A stretch of DNA of 64,000 nt from Desulfuromonadaceae bacterium (GTDB lineage Bacteria; Desulfobacterota; Desulfuromonadia; Geobacterales; Pseudopelobacteraceae), in NCBI GenBank assembly GCA_028712075.1, contig JAQTQX010000013.1, forward strand, positions 1 to 64,000, in the 5' to 3' direction. A program made the position numbers and the translations under genes. The notes beneath the pieces were generated by a model, which saw only the letters and a list, made by a program, of their open reading frames with translations, did no database searches and had not been told where the DNA came from. Positions 7,830-16,448 of this stretch are shown one piece after another; within the stretch, counting starts at the first letter, position 1, and each line of letters starts with the position of its first letter.

Positions 7830-9203
7830 ATGAGTGTACCAGGCGGTAAAAAAGCAGGTAAAATGAGGGTGGTTGCCGGTTTTGCGGTTGTCGTATCGTT
7901 TTTGTCAATTTTTATAATCAGTTCACAACGGCATAGCTTAGCAGAGGCCAAGGGGAGTGATTATGAGTCAATCGAGCTCTTCACAGATGTTATGGCGATA
8001 GTCAAGAGGAGTTATGTTGAAGAGGTAGATACAAAAAAACTGGTCTACGGCGCTATTAACGGGATGCTCTCGTCACTTGATCCACACAGTTCGTTTATGT
8101 CACCTGACAGTTATAAGGAAATGAAGATTGATACAAAGGGCGCCTTTGGCGGATTGGGAATTGAAATTTCCATCAAAGAAGGGGTCTTGACCGTTATATC
8201 ACCAATAGAGGATACCCCTGCGTTCAAAGCCGGTATCAAGGCTGGTGACATGATCTTGAAAATAGATGACAAATTTACCAAAGATCTGAATATCAATGAT
8301 GCCGTTAAGCGTATGCGGGGACAAAAGGGTACTACGGTAACTCTGACCATCATGCGTGAAAGTTTTGAAAAACCGAAAGAATTCCTGCTGGTGCGTGATG
8401 TTATTCAGGTAAAAAGTGTTCGGTATTATCTGGGCGATGGTGGATACGGCTATGTGCGCATTGCCCAGTTTCAGGAAAAGACGGATGAAGACCTGTCAAA
8501 GGCGCTTCAGGCTATGAGAGAAGAAAATAAGGGCGAGCTCAAAGGCTTGGTGCTTGATTTGCGCAACGATCCTGGAGGGTTGCTTGATCAGGCGGTCAGG
8601 GTTGCCGACCATTTCGTAGCGGATGGGCAGATGATTGTGTACACGGAAGGTCGTGAAAAAGATTCAAAGATGCAGTTTACTGCCAAAAAAGGTGCTAAGG
8701 AGGCTAATTATCCGATTGTCGTCGTCATCAATGGTGGCAGTGCAAGTGCGTCGGAAATTGTTGCCGGAGCACTGCAGGATCATAAGCGTGCAATTATTCT
8801 TGGCACTCAGAGTTTCGGCAAGGGGTCGGTGCAGACAATTATTCCACTTTCGGATGACTCAGGGCTCCGCTTGACCACAGCCCGCTACTTTACGCCAAAG
8901 GGACGTTCGATTCAGGCAAAAGGCATTACACCGGATATCATTGTTGACGCAGTTGAACTGCCTAAAACATCGGCCAAGAAGGATTCCATGCACCTGCGCG
9001 AGAAAGATCTTGAAAATCATTTTGAAAGTGAAGACAAGTCAGGTGCTGGTGAAGAAAAAAAGAGTGATAAAAAAATTGAAAAGTCGGAAAAAATTCCATC
9101 AACGCTTGAAGATAAGTTGAAAAATGACTATCAGGTTCTGAGAGCGTTTGATCTGCTTAAAGGGTGGGAGCTGATCAAGTCAATGAGTAGCGACGGTAAA
9201 TGA
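7830..9203 (+). CDS. ctpA: Carboxyl-terminal processing protease CtpA/Prc (S41)
   Basis: 457 residues. An N-terminal signal anchor (about 10-30) is followed by an S41 N-terminal region (LFTDVMAIVKRSYVEEVD), a PDZ domain (about 95-180; GGLGIEISIKEGVLTVISP) and the tail-specific protease domain with nucleophile Ser in GGSASASEIVAGAL and general base Lys in GTQSFGKGSVQ. The C-terminus is Lys/Glu-rich. ATG 7830 is preferred over 7824 because CCGGAGG (7817-7823) abuts the latter but is 6 nt from 7830. These periplasmic proteases cut C-terminal tails and in many bacteria degrade cell-wall hydrolases. The place between envC and yibQ fits envelope remodelling. Confidence 0.92.
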   Translation: MSVPGGKKAGKMRVVAGFAVVVSFLSIFIISSQRHSLAEAKGSDYESIELFTDVMAIVKRSYVEEVDTKKLVYGAINGMLSSLDPHSSFMSPDSYKEMKIDTKGAFGGLGIEISIKEGVLTVISPIEDTPAFKAGIKAGDMILKIDDKFTKDLNINDAVKRMRGQKGTTVTLTIMRESFEKPKEFLLVRDVIQVKSVRYYLGDGGYGYVRIAQFQEKTDEDLSKALQAMREENKGELKGLVLDLRNDPGGLLDQAVRVADHFVADGQMIVYTEGREKDSKMQFTAKKGAKEANYPIVVVINGGSASASEIVAGALQDHKRAIILGTQSFGKGSVQTIIPLSDDSGLRLTTARYFTPKGRSIQAKGITPDIIVDAVELPKTSAKKDSMHLREKDLENHFESEDKSGAGEEKKSDKKIEKSEKIPSTLEDKLKNDYQVLRAFDLLKGWELIKSMSSDGK

Positions 9204-9230
9204 ACTGACAGCTTGTAAGTTGATGATTTT

Positions 9231-9270
9231 GCAGGGGGCTCGATGTTACCGTCGTGCCCCCTGCTTCTTG
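9231..9270 (+). terminator. Inverted repeat between ctpA and the deacetylase gene
   Basis: A perfect 9-bp stem (GCAGGGGGC 9231-9239 with GCCCCCTGC 9256-9264), a 16-nt loop and a short TTCTT tail. The U-tract is weak, so termination may be partial. The next gene has its own AGGGG motif just upstream of ATG 9282. Confidence 0.5.
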
Positions 9271-9281
9271 CGTGAGGGGTA

Positions 9282-10247
9282 ATGGCCGTTACGAACAGAA
9301 ATAGATCCCGAAAAAAGGTTTCCGGCGCCCGTGTAGCAGTTTTGGTGATCGTTATTTTGATCCTCGGATCTATTGTTGCCTATCTGTTTGTTGCCCCGAA
9401 ACAAAAAGGGGGTGCTACTGACCAAAAAAACGATTTTGCCACTGTTAAACCGGTGCAACAAGGGACTTCATCGGTTAAGACCGAAAAAGCAGATATTCCT
9501 GCTGATAGGCAAGTCCCTCATGAAGTGCAGCACCAGTATTCAACTCCACCAGAATATGACGTCGGCGGGGTTCACCACGGTGCGATAGTGCGCTTAGCGG
9601 TTATTATCGATGATATGGGGAACCGTGTATCGGAGGCACGAGCCCTTGCCGCAATTAAAGTTCCAATAACATTTGCCATAATTCCCGGCCTGAGTGCTGA
9701 TAAAAATGTAGCCGCATTTGCAACAGCCAACCAGATAGAAACACTTATTCATGTTCCGATGCAGCCTAAAAATTGGCCATCCCGACGAATTGAGGCCAAT
9801 GGTCTGCTGGTAAATATGGAGGCTGATGAACTCAAGGAACGGATGTCGGGTTTCATTCAGCGGTTTCCGGAAGCGGTTGGAGTCAATAATCATATGGGAT
9901 CGGCATTTACCGAGCAGGAAGAAAAAATGACAGCCGTTCTTCAAATAATAAAAAATGAAAACCTGTTTTTTATTGACAGTATGACGTCATCAGAGAGCAA
10001 GGGGGGAAAGGTGGCCCGGCAACTTGGGATCAAGTTTGGACGGCGCAACGTGTTCCTCGATAACAATCAGGAGCGTAACTATATTCTTGGCCAGCTTAAT
10101 CAGGCGGTTACGCAGGCCCGAAAATATGGATCGGCAATCGCAATATGCCATCCTCATCCGGTTACCATGGCTACTCTTGCGGAACTGTTGCCTGAGCTTG
10201 CCGAACGAGGTGTGCAGCTTGTACCGGTATCAGAGATCGTCAGATAG
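9282..10247 (+). CDS. YibQ-type divergent polysaccharide deacetylase
   Basis: 321 residues: a basic N-terminus, one TM anchor (about 17-38), a low-complexity linker, then a divergent polysaccharide deacetylase (DUF610/YibQ) domain (about 105-320). Visible motifs are LAVIIDDMGN, VPITFAIIPGL, IHVPMQPK, VNNHMGSAFT and IAICHPHPVT, which supply the Asp and His residues expected at the metal centre. In E. coli yibQ follows envC, so the order envC-ctpA-yibQ here agrees with a conserved envelope cluster. The exact substrate of the family is not established. It overlaps the convergent ParA-like gene by 8 bp at the 3' end. Confidence 0.85.
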   Translation: MAVTNRNRSRKKVSGARVAVLVIVILILGSIVAYLFVAPKQKGGATDQKNDFATVKPVQQGTSSVKTEKADIPADRQVPHEVQHQYSTPPEYDVGGVHHGAIVRLAVIIDDMGNRVSEARALAAIKVPITFAIIPGLSADKNVAAFATANQIETLIHVPMQPKNWPSRRIEANGLLVNMEADELKERMSGFIQRFPEAVGVNNHMGSAFTEQEEKMTAVLQIIKNENLFFIDSMTSSESKGGKVARQLGIKFGRRNVFLDNNQERNYILGQLNQAVTQARKYGSAIAICHPHPVTMATLAELLPELAERGVQLVPVSEIVR

Positions 10248-11643
10248 TAGGCTTTACCGCCTCTCCCAAGCGTTTCTGCAGCCGATGGATGGCTTTGTAC
10301 GATTCTTCATGAAGCACAGTCTCCGGGTTATTCTGGTTAACCGGGTATATTGAAAGCCAGCTCTCTTTACGCAACGCCCCCTCAAATCCTGCCAGAGCCT
10401 CATTTAATAACAGATACAAGCGGTCGTGCAGACCATTAAACTCTCCGGCTTCAAACCCTGGCATTTCAACATTTTTCTGAAAGAGTTGTTCCCCTGTCAT
10501 ACTGAATTGACGATAATCAAGTCGGCATGCTTCATTGCCGACCTGTGGCATCAACAACGATACGGCTCGGGAAGCCTTGTCTGCAACAACTGTACGTGCC
10601 GCGTCAAACGTCGGATCTTGTTCCTGAAGGCCATAGAGCGCCGAACAAAGCATGCTGCTGACGCATTTCCCATGAAGGAAGCCACGCGCGGAACGATCAG
10701 ACGTTTCAAAGTAAAAGCTGCGGTCTTCCGGCTTGTCTTCCAATAGTGCGCCACAGATCAAGCATCGTTCCGCCAAACCTTCAAGTCGAGCCAGATATGA
10801 TTCCTTTTTGTGTGCCTCTTTTTCAAGCAGCCACGTATGATACAAACATGCCCTTGACTCTTTGGTCGCATCCATGCTTCTCAGTATATCACGTGCTATT
10901 TCCAAAAACTGGCCGTGGACTTCCGTACCTCTTGCATGGGTTAAAATCGGGTAGATTTTCCCTTCCGGATTTGTGTTCAGGCTTTCCACTTTCGGACTTT
11001 TTGAAATATAGGAATCAAGGCAGCGATAACCGCGATTGACCGCGATTGCCCTCAGAAGAGTTTTCTGATCTTTGAAGACCCCTTCAAATTTTATGCGCGA
11101 ATCGATCAAACAGGGAATCAACGCCAGAGATTTTTTGTCAATGCCGCGTTGGTCAAACAGTGCGAAGATGTTCTTGCAGTTTTCCAGACTGGGCAGATCC
11201 TTGACCGGAATCAGAACACGATCCGCGGCATAAAGGGCATTTTGGGTCAATATATTCAGATCCGGCCGTGTATCTATGATAACGATTCCAGAAATGCCTG
11301 ATTCGGCCAATATTCGAGTAAGCGTCATCGGTCCCTTGAAGCGTTCATGAATGTCACCCAGTTCTGTCGAGGAACGGATAAAACCGACTCCATACTGGCC
11401 GGCCTGAACAACCTTTCCGGACTGTTCTCCCATCAATAGGGCATGAACGTCGGCAGATTCAGCACCACGTTTTTTCAGTTCAAACATTTTGTCGATTGTG
11501 AAATGATTGTCAAAGGAGAATATTGTTACCGGTAAATCATCGCGCATTGCTTTCAGGTATATGGCGAGGTTAGTTGCAAGTGTTGTTTTACCAACACCCC
11601 CTTTTTCTGACGAAATCGTAATGGTATACGGATAGGCTTGCAT
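10240..11643 (-). CDS. ParA/MinD-like ATPase with unknown C-terminal domain
   Basis: 467 residues. The N-terminal half (about 5-255) is a ParA-family ATPase: deviant Walker A KGGVGKTT (14-21), Walker A' region FSFDN and a Walker B-like VIIDTRPD (121-128). The C-terminal 210 residues do not match a domain I recognise. They hold a possible zinc site: Cys294-x2-Cys297 (CLIC) and His324-x2-Cys327 (HGKC), then a Glu/Leu-rich helical tail. ParA ATPases position DNA or protein complexes, but no ParB or partition site is adjacent. It is convergent with yibQ, overlapping it by 8 bp, and its upstream side faces the 3' end of kdpE. A signalling or tethering role is possible but unproven. Confidence 0.7.
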   Translation of the reverse strand: MQAYPYTITISSEKGGVGKTTLATNLAIYLKAMRDDLPVTIFSFDNHFTIDKMFELKKRGAESADVHALLMGEQSGKVVQAGQYGVGFIRSSTELGDIHERFKGPMTLTRILAESGISGIVIIDTRPDLNILTQNALYAADRVLIPVKDLPSLENCKNIFALFDQRGIDKKSLALIPCLIDSRIKFEGVFKDQKTLLRAIAVNRGYRCLDSYISKSPKVESLNTNPEGKIYPILTHARGTEVHGQFLEIARDILRSMDATKESRACLYHTWLLEKEAHKKESYLARLEGLAERCLICGALLEDKPEDRSFYFETSDRSARGFLHGKCVSSMLCSALYGLQEQDPTFDAARTVVADKASRAVSLLMPQVGNEACRLDYRQFSMTGEQLFQKNVEMPGFEAGEFNGLHDRLYLLLNEALAGFEGALRKESWLSIYPVNQNNPETVLHEESYKAIHRLQKRLGEAVKPTI

Positions 11644-11861
11644 GATATCGGGTACCGCCGTTAATAAAAGTTGGAATTGATATTCTGCATATCGGGGAAA
11701 GAATACTAGACAATTCGTAAAATCAGGTCAAACATTTACTGAAAAAAGAGCCGGCAAAATTTCGTGTTAGGGTGCATATTCACGCTGAGTTAAAACACTC
11801 ATATAGCTAATAGATAATTGATCGCTAAGCTATCGAGAGTAGATTGTAGTGTAGAGCTTAA

Positions 11862-12560
11862 TTAAAAAGAAGTTCTTAACCGATATCCTACCCCCGGTTC
11901 GGTTATGATATGGCGTGGTCGAGATGGGTCGGTCTCAATTTTGCGGCGTAGGTTGCTGATATTGACTCGCAGTACATGTGGCTGTTCAAGGTAGGCCAGT
12001 CCCCAGATCTGCTTCAAAATCTGGGAATGGGTTAGGACTTTTCCAGCATGACTGACCAACAGGCGAAGAATGTCGTATTCTGTGGGAGTTAAAGAAATAT
12101 CACTACCTTGCAGAATTACACGACGACGAGCAAGATCAACAGTCAGATCATCATCAATAAAGACCGGTTCCGGGGTTTGCTGCTGTGACCGTCGCAGGAC
12201 TACCAGTATACGTGCCAACAATTCAGCGACCCCAAATGGCTTGGTTACATAGTCATCCGCGCCGGCATTCAAGGCAGCCACCTTGTCCCCTTCCCGGTTC
12301 CTCACCGACAGAACAATAATTGGGACCTGAGTCCATTCCCTCAGGCGCTTGATTACATCAATTCCATCAATGTCAGGCAATCCGAGATCAAGAAGGAGTA
12401 GATCCGGCCGCAGTGCAGCCGTAGCTGCAAGTGCGGCATGACCACTCTCAGCCTCATATAGAGTAAAATCGTTGCTGTCCAGTGCCGTGTGCAGGAAGCG
12501 TCTGATCGCCTGTTCGTCATCAATGATCAGTATCCTTGGAAGATGCTCCCCTTTTTTCAT
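11862..12560 (-). CDS. kdpE: KdpE-type OmpR-family response regulator
   Basis: 232 residues: receiver domain (about 8-122) with acidic pair D14/D15, phospho-acceptor Asp58 (LLLLDLGLPDIDG) and Lys in YVTKPFG, then an OmpR/PhoB winged-helix domain (about 135-230; LTPTEYDILRLLVSHAGKVLTH and GVGYRLR). Sequence style and pairing with a DUF4118 histidine kinase indicate KdpE, the regulator of the Kdp potassium ATPase. It overlaps the kinase gene by 4 nt. No kdpFABC genes are in view on either side, so the target operon is elsewhere or the pair has another role. Confidence 0.85.
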   Translation of the reverse strand: MKKGEHLPRILIIDDEQAIRRFLHTALDSNDFTLYEAESGHAALAATAALRPDLLLLDLGLPDIDGIDVIKRLREWTQVPIIVLSVRNREGDKVAALNAGADDYVTKPFGVAELLARILVVLRRSQQQTPEPVFIDDDLTVDLARRRVILQGSDISLTPTEYDILRLLVSHAGKVLTHSQILKQIWGLAYLEQPHVLRVNISNLRRKIETDPSRPRHIITEPGVGYRLRTSF

Positions 12561-14050
12561 AACTCAGTACCCCCAAGCGGCAACCGAATAAGCATCCGCA
12601 ACCCACCTTCTGGACGATTCTTAGCCTCGATCCTGCCACCGTGTGCTTCAACAAATCCTTTGCAGATAGATAATCCTAGTCCGGTACCGCCGGCACCTTC
12701 CGGTACAGGTATCCGGTAGAATTTGTCAAAAATTTGCTTCAAATCCTGTTTTGGAATGCCGGGGCCACAGTCTGCCACCTCTAACACTACCGAGGTATTG
12801 TCGAGATAGGCTGATATTTCTATTTCATTATCGCATGAATCATACTTCAAGGCATTATCCAACAGATTCACTAGCACCTGGGTCATCAGAACCAGGTCGA
12901 TCATGACCAAAGGCAGTTCTTCGGGCAATTGCACCCTGATTTTTCTCGTGCCGATTTGCTGTTCAAGAGCAGTCAAGGCACAGCCGATGAGTTCCTGAAG
13001 TTCACATGGCTCTGGGTTTAAGAGGATGGCACCGGCTTCAATACGTGTTAAGTCCAGCAAATTACCGACAAATTTATTCAGGCGATCCGCTTCGCTGCAG
13101 GCAGTGTCAAGCAAAGCATTTCTGTCTGTATTGGAGAGCCGCTCCTGTTTTTCCCGCAGTGTGGAAAGTGCGCCCGTGACAGTTACAAGAGGTGTGCGAA
13201 GGTCGTGAGAAATAGAGTTTAGCAGCGCTCGCTCCAAATTTGTCCGGGTATTTATGAGTTGAGCCTGTTCAGCTTGGTGCGACAGTTCGATCCGCTGCAA
13301 TGTTGAGACTGTCTGAGCAATGACCCCCTCCACCAAGCGCTGGGAACGACTGCCAGGGAGTGGGCCTCGCAATGCCAGGATCCCTAAACAGAAACCGGCC
13401 TGTAGCAAAGGAAGACACGCTAAATTTTCTGTCTCATCATAAGATGTGGCCGGTGATATTGATCGCTGTCCATGTTTACATGACCAATCAATGGCTGAAA
13501 GCTCTGAGTCGGTAAATCTCATGCCGATGCTGGCCGCAGCAGGAGTGGTCATGTGATCAGCAATATGAAAGATGGCCACTTGTGCAGCAATGGAAGATTC
13601 TGCATTTCGAACCACTGCGGCATAAAGAGCAAGATGATCTGTGGCCGCAGCCAGATCGCGGCTCAATCGGTAGAGGCTGGCGGTTTCTGTCTCACGTTCA
13701 CTCAGGTCATCAGCTCGTTGTTTTGAAGTTGCCACGAGTTTGCTGATAATTAAGCCGACAAAGAAAAGCCCCAAAAAGGTAGGGATGTATTCCTCGTCAA
13801 ACAGAGTAAAAGTTGCTCGGTATGGGATAAAAAAATAATCAAAGGCCAATGTACCTGAAGCAGCAGTCAGAATAGCTGCACGAAACCCCAGCTTGAGGGC
13901 AGCCAGCACTACAGCCAAAAGATAAAACATCACCAGGTTCGGGAGCGAAGTATGGGGGTGCAGCAGTTCACCAGCTAATGTGGCGCACCCCACCAGTGCT
14001 AACGCCTTCAGATAGTTCATACTATTACGTTGCTTAGTGTGCAATGACAT
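12557..14050 (-). CDS. kdpD: KdpD-like histidine kinase lacking the N-terminal KdpD/Usp sensor
   Basis: 497 residues. It starts directly at the DUF4118 membrane domain (TM segments about 12-105), continues with a GAF-like region (about 130-250), HisKA with phospho-acceptor His282 (SISHDLRTPL) and a HATPase_c domain (N-box LVNLLDNALKY, G boxes DCGPGIPK and GGTGLGLSICKG). Full KdpD is about 900 residues with an N-terminal KdpD domain carrying a Walker motif and a Usp domain; both are absent and not encoded upstream, where 241 nt of intergenic DNA lead to a divergent operon. Shortened KdpD proteins are known in other bacteria. ATG 14020 is an alternative start; neither start has a strong ribosome-binding site. 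Confidence 0.82.
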   Translation of the reverse strand: MSLHTKQRNSMNYLKALALVGCATLAGELLHPHTSLPNLVMFYLLAVVLAALKLGFRAAILTAASGTLAFDYFFIPYRATFTLFDEEYIPTFLGLFFVGLIISKLVATSKQRADDLSERETETASLYRLSRDLAAATDHLALYAAVVRNAESSIAAQVAIFHIADHMTTPAAASIGMRFTDSELSAIDWSCKHGQRSISPATSYDETENLACLPLLQAGFCLGILALRGPLPGSRSQRLVEGVIAQTVSTLQRIELSHQAEQAQLINTRTNLERALLNSISHDLRTPLVTVTGALSTLREKQERLSNTDRNALLDTACSEADRLNKFVGNLLDLTRIEAGAILLNPEPCELQELIGCALTALEQQIGTRKIRVQLPEELPLVMIDLVLMTQVLVNLLDNALKYDSCDNEIEISAYLDNTSVVLEVADCGPGIPKQDLKQIFDKFYRIPVPEGAGGTGLGLSICKGFVEAHGGRIEAKNRPEGGLRMLIRLPLGGTEL

Positions 14051-14264
14051 ACTCTACCGTCAGAAAATCAAGTTCCAGTCGCAAGTCCATTATCCTGCTA
14101 TGCCCGAAAACAGGGGGCATGTAAATGATTTTATAAACAGAGTCTTGATGTTTTCTTGATATCTATCCGACCAATTTTGACACCTTCTAGATTTCTTCCC
14201 TGCTATTGTCGCAGCACACGGTTTCGTATTCAGGCCGTAAGTCAGTTTATCTTCCAGAAAGAGT

Positions 14265-14279
14265 CTCGGCGTAGCCGAG
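14265..14279 (+). promoter_or_regulatory. Hairpin overlapping the ribosome-binding region of the type I exporter gene
   Basis: CTCGGC (14265-14270), loop GTA, GCCGAG (14274-14279). The 3' arm holds the only good purine-rich stretch (GAGG, 14277-14280) before ATG 14292, so folding of the mRNA could limit translation start. There is no proof that it forms in vivo. Confidence 0.35.
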
Positions 14280-14291
14280 GATGGGCTCAAC

Positions 14292-16448
14292 ATGACAAAA
14301 AGTAAAGATTCAGGTTTTTTATCTCTGCTGATGATAGCCAGGCACCATGGTATCGCTGTTGATGAAGCAAAGTTGCAACATGAATTTGGCAGGAAGCCGT
14401 TTACCGAAGAGGTTATTCTTCTGGCTGCCAAGCGTCTCGGACTTACGGCCAAACTTATCGAGCAGGATCCAGAGCGGCTCGAACGTGCGCCAATGCCGGC
14501 AATAGCTATTGATAAAGAGGGTAACTTCTTCATTGCAGTCAGGTTTGGATATGATAGCGGCGACAAGACCAAGCCGAGAATAATTACTCAGGAACCTGGC
14601 AATCCTGAAGTTAAAGTTTTGGATATGCCTACCTTTCTAGACCTTTGGTCCGGCAAATTCATATTTTGTATTTCCAAGCTTAATTATCTGCGGGATCTCA
14701 GTAAATTCGACTTTAGTTGGTATATTCCAGCAATCGTCAAGTATCGGAAACTGCTTGCCGAAGTTTTGGTAATCTCTTTTGTAATGCAGCTTATAGGGCT
14801 GGCAACACCGCTGGGATTTCAGGTGGTAATGGACAAAGTATTAGTCAACCATGCAATGAAAACGCTCAATGTTATTGCATTCGGTCTGCTGTGTGCCACC
14901 ATCTTTGAAAATGTTCTGTCCGCTATTCGGACCTGGGTATTTGCCCGGACCAGCAGCAAGATCGATGTAGAACTCGGGGCACGACTTTACCGCCATCTGT
15001 TTTCCCTGCCGATTGCCTATTTCCAGGCGAGACGAGTCGGAGACTCGGTAGCACGTGTCCGGGAACTTGAAAATATCCGTTCATTTCTGACCAGCAATTC
15101 TATCACCCTGGTATTGGACCTGTTTTTCTCGATGGTATTTCTCTTTGTTATGTTCTGGTACAGCACTAAACTCACTCTGGTTGTTATTGCATCACTCCCC
15201 TTATACTTTATCCTGTCACTGGTGCTGACTCCGATTCTGCGTGCCCGTTTGAAGGAAAAATTCAATCAGGGGGCTCTGAACCAGGCTTTTCTTGTGGAAT
15301 CAATCAGCGGCATCGACACGATAAAATCAATGGCTGTAGAACCCCGCTGGGTTGACAACTGGGAAAAACAGCTTGCCGGGTATGTTACTGCAGGACTGAA
15401 TGCCACTAACATTGGTACAGTTGCAAATTTTGGGGTTACAACGGTGAATAAACTGGTGACCGTAGCCATCATCTGGTTTGGTGCGGCACAGGTCGTCAAC
15501 GGAGAGCTGACGGTAGGCCAGTTGATAGCCTTCAACATGCTTTCAGGCCGGCTGACCGAGCCGATACTACGCATCGCCCAATTATGGAACAGCTTTCAGC
15601 AGGTTGGGGTATCCATGGAGCGATTGGGAGACATTCTTAACGCTCCGACAGAAGTTGTGGGTAATAAAACCCGCATTCCCCGATTGAATGGTTCTATTGA
15701 GTTTGACCAGGTATCGTTTCGCTACCGTCCTGACACCTCCGATGTAATTCGTTCGGTAAACCTGAAAATCAACCCCGGGCAGGTTATCGGCATTGTCGGT
15801 CGCTCCGGTTCGGGGAAGAGCACTTTGACCAAGCTGGTTCAGCGACTTTATGCGCCTGATAGGGGACGAGTGATGATTGACGGCCAGGACATTTCTATCA
15901 TTGATACCACGTCGCTGCGCCATCAATTAGGTGTTGTTCTTCAAGAGAATCTTCTTTTTACCGGCACCATTCGAGACAATATTGCCCTTTCAAATCCTGC
16001 CCTTCCCATTGAGTCCATTATCGCAGCGGCAACCCTTGCAGGGGCACATGAGTTTATCTGCGAATTGCCGGAAGGCTACGATACCAGAGTCGGAGAGCAT
16101 GGTACCGGGCTTTCCGGTGGACAACGCCAGCGAATTGCAATTGCCCGGACTCTGATCAGCAACCCCCGTATCCTGATTTTTGACGAAGCGACCAGTGCTC
16201 TTGATTATGAGTCGGAACAGGTCATTCAGGAGAACATGCGTAAAATATGTGTGGGACGGACTGTACTGATCATTGCTCACCGTCTTTCCGCTGTCCGTGA
16301 TGCTGACCGAATTCTGGTGATGGAACGTGGCCAGATACTGGAAGATGGGACCCATGATCAGTTGCTTGCCAAGCGAGACGGGATTTATTCTCACCTTTAT
16401 CAATTACAGTTTGGCAACACAACTCCGCTTCAGGTGGTGAATATATGA
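14292..16448 (+). CDS. Type I secretion ABC exporter with inactive C39-like domain (HlyB/LktB family)
   Basis: 718 residues: a C39-like N-terminal domain (about 1-130), an ABC exporter membrane domain (about 155-440, six TM) and an ABC ATPase (about 475-710) with Walker A GRSGSGKST, Q-loop VLQENLLF, signature LSGGQRQR and Walker B ILIFDEATSALD. The peptidase-like domain has DSG where active C39 proteases have DCG, so the catalytic Cys is replaced by Ser7. This is as in HlyB, where the domain binds unfolded RTX substrates without cutting. It heads a three-gene operon with HlyD and TolC homologues. No RTX or other substrate gene is seen nearby. Confidence 0.92.
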   Translation: MTKSKDSGFLSLLMIARHHGIAVDEAKLQHEFGRKPFTEEVILLAAKRLGLTAKLIEQDPERLERAPMPAIAIDKEGNFFIAVRFGYDSGDKTKPRIITQEPGNPEVKVLDMPTFLDLWSGKFIFCISKLNYLRDLSKFDFSWYIPAIVKYRKLLAEVLVISFVMQLIGLATPLGFQVVMDKVLVNHAMKTLNVIAFGLLCATIFENVLSAIRTWVFARTSSKIDVELGARLYRHLFSLPIAYFQARRVGDSVARVRELENIRSFLTSNSITLVLDLFFSMVFLFVMFWYSTKLTLVVIASLPLYFILSLVLTPILRARLKEKFNQGALNQAFLVESISGIDTIKSMAVEPRWVDNWEKQLAGYVTAGLNATNIGTVANFGVTTVNKLVTVAIIWFGAAQVVNGELTVGQLIAFNMLSGRLTEPILRIAQLWNSFQQVGVSMERLGDILNAPTEVVGNKTRIPRLNGSIEFDQVSFRYRPDTSDVIRSVNLKINPGQVIGIVGRSGSGKSTLTKLVQRLYAPDRGRVMIDGQDISIIDTTSLRHQLGVVLQENLLFTGTIRDNIALSNPALPIESIIAAATLAGAHEFICELPEGYDTRVGEHGTGLSGGQRQRIAIARTLISNPRILIFDEATSALDYESEQVIQENMRKICVGRTVLIIAHRLSAVRDADRILVMERGQILEDGTHDQLLAKRDGIYSHLYQLQFGNTTPLQVVNI

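Noticed and set aside
11823..11836. 14-base repeat CGCTAAGCTATCGA, also present near 35966
   Set aside because: Repeats of this length are expected by chance in 64 kb; no further copies or symmetry were noticed.
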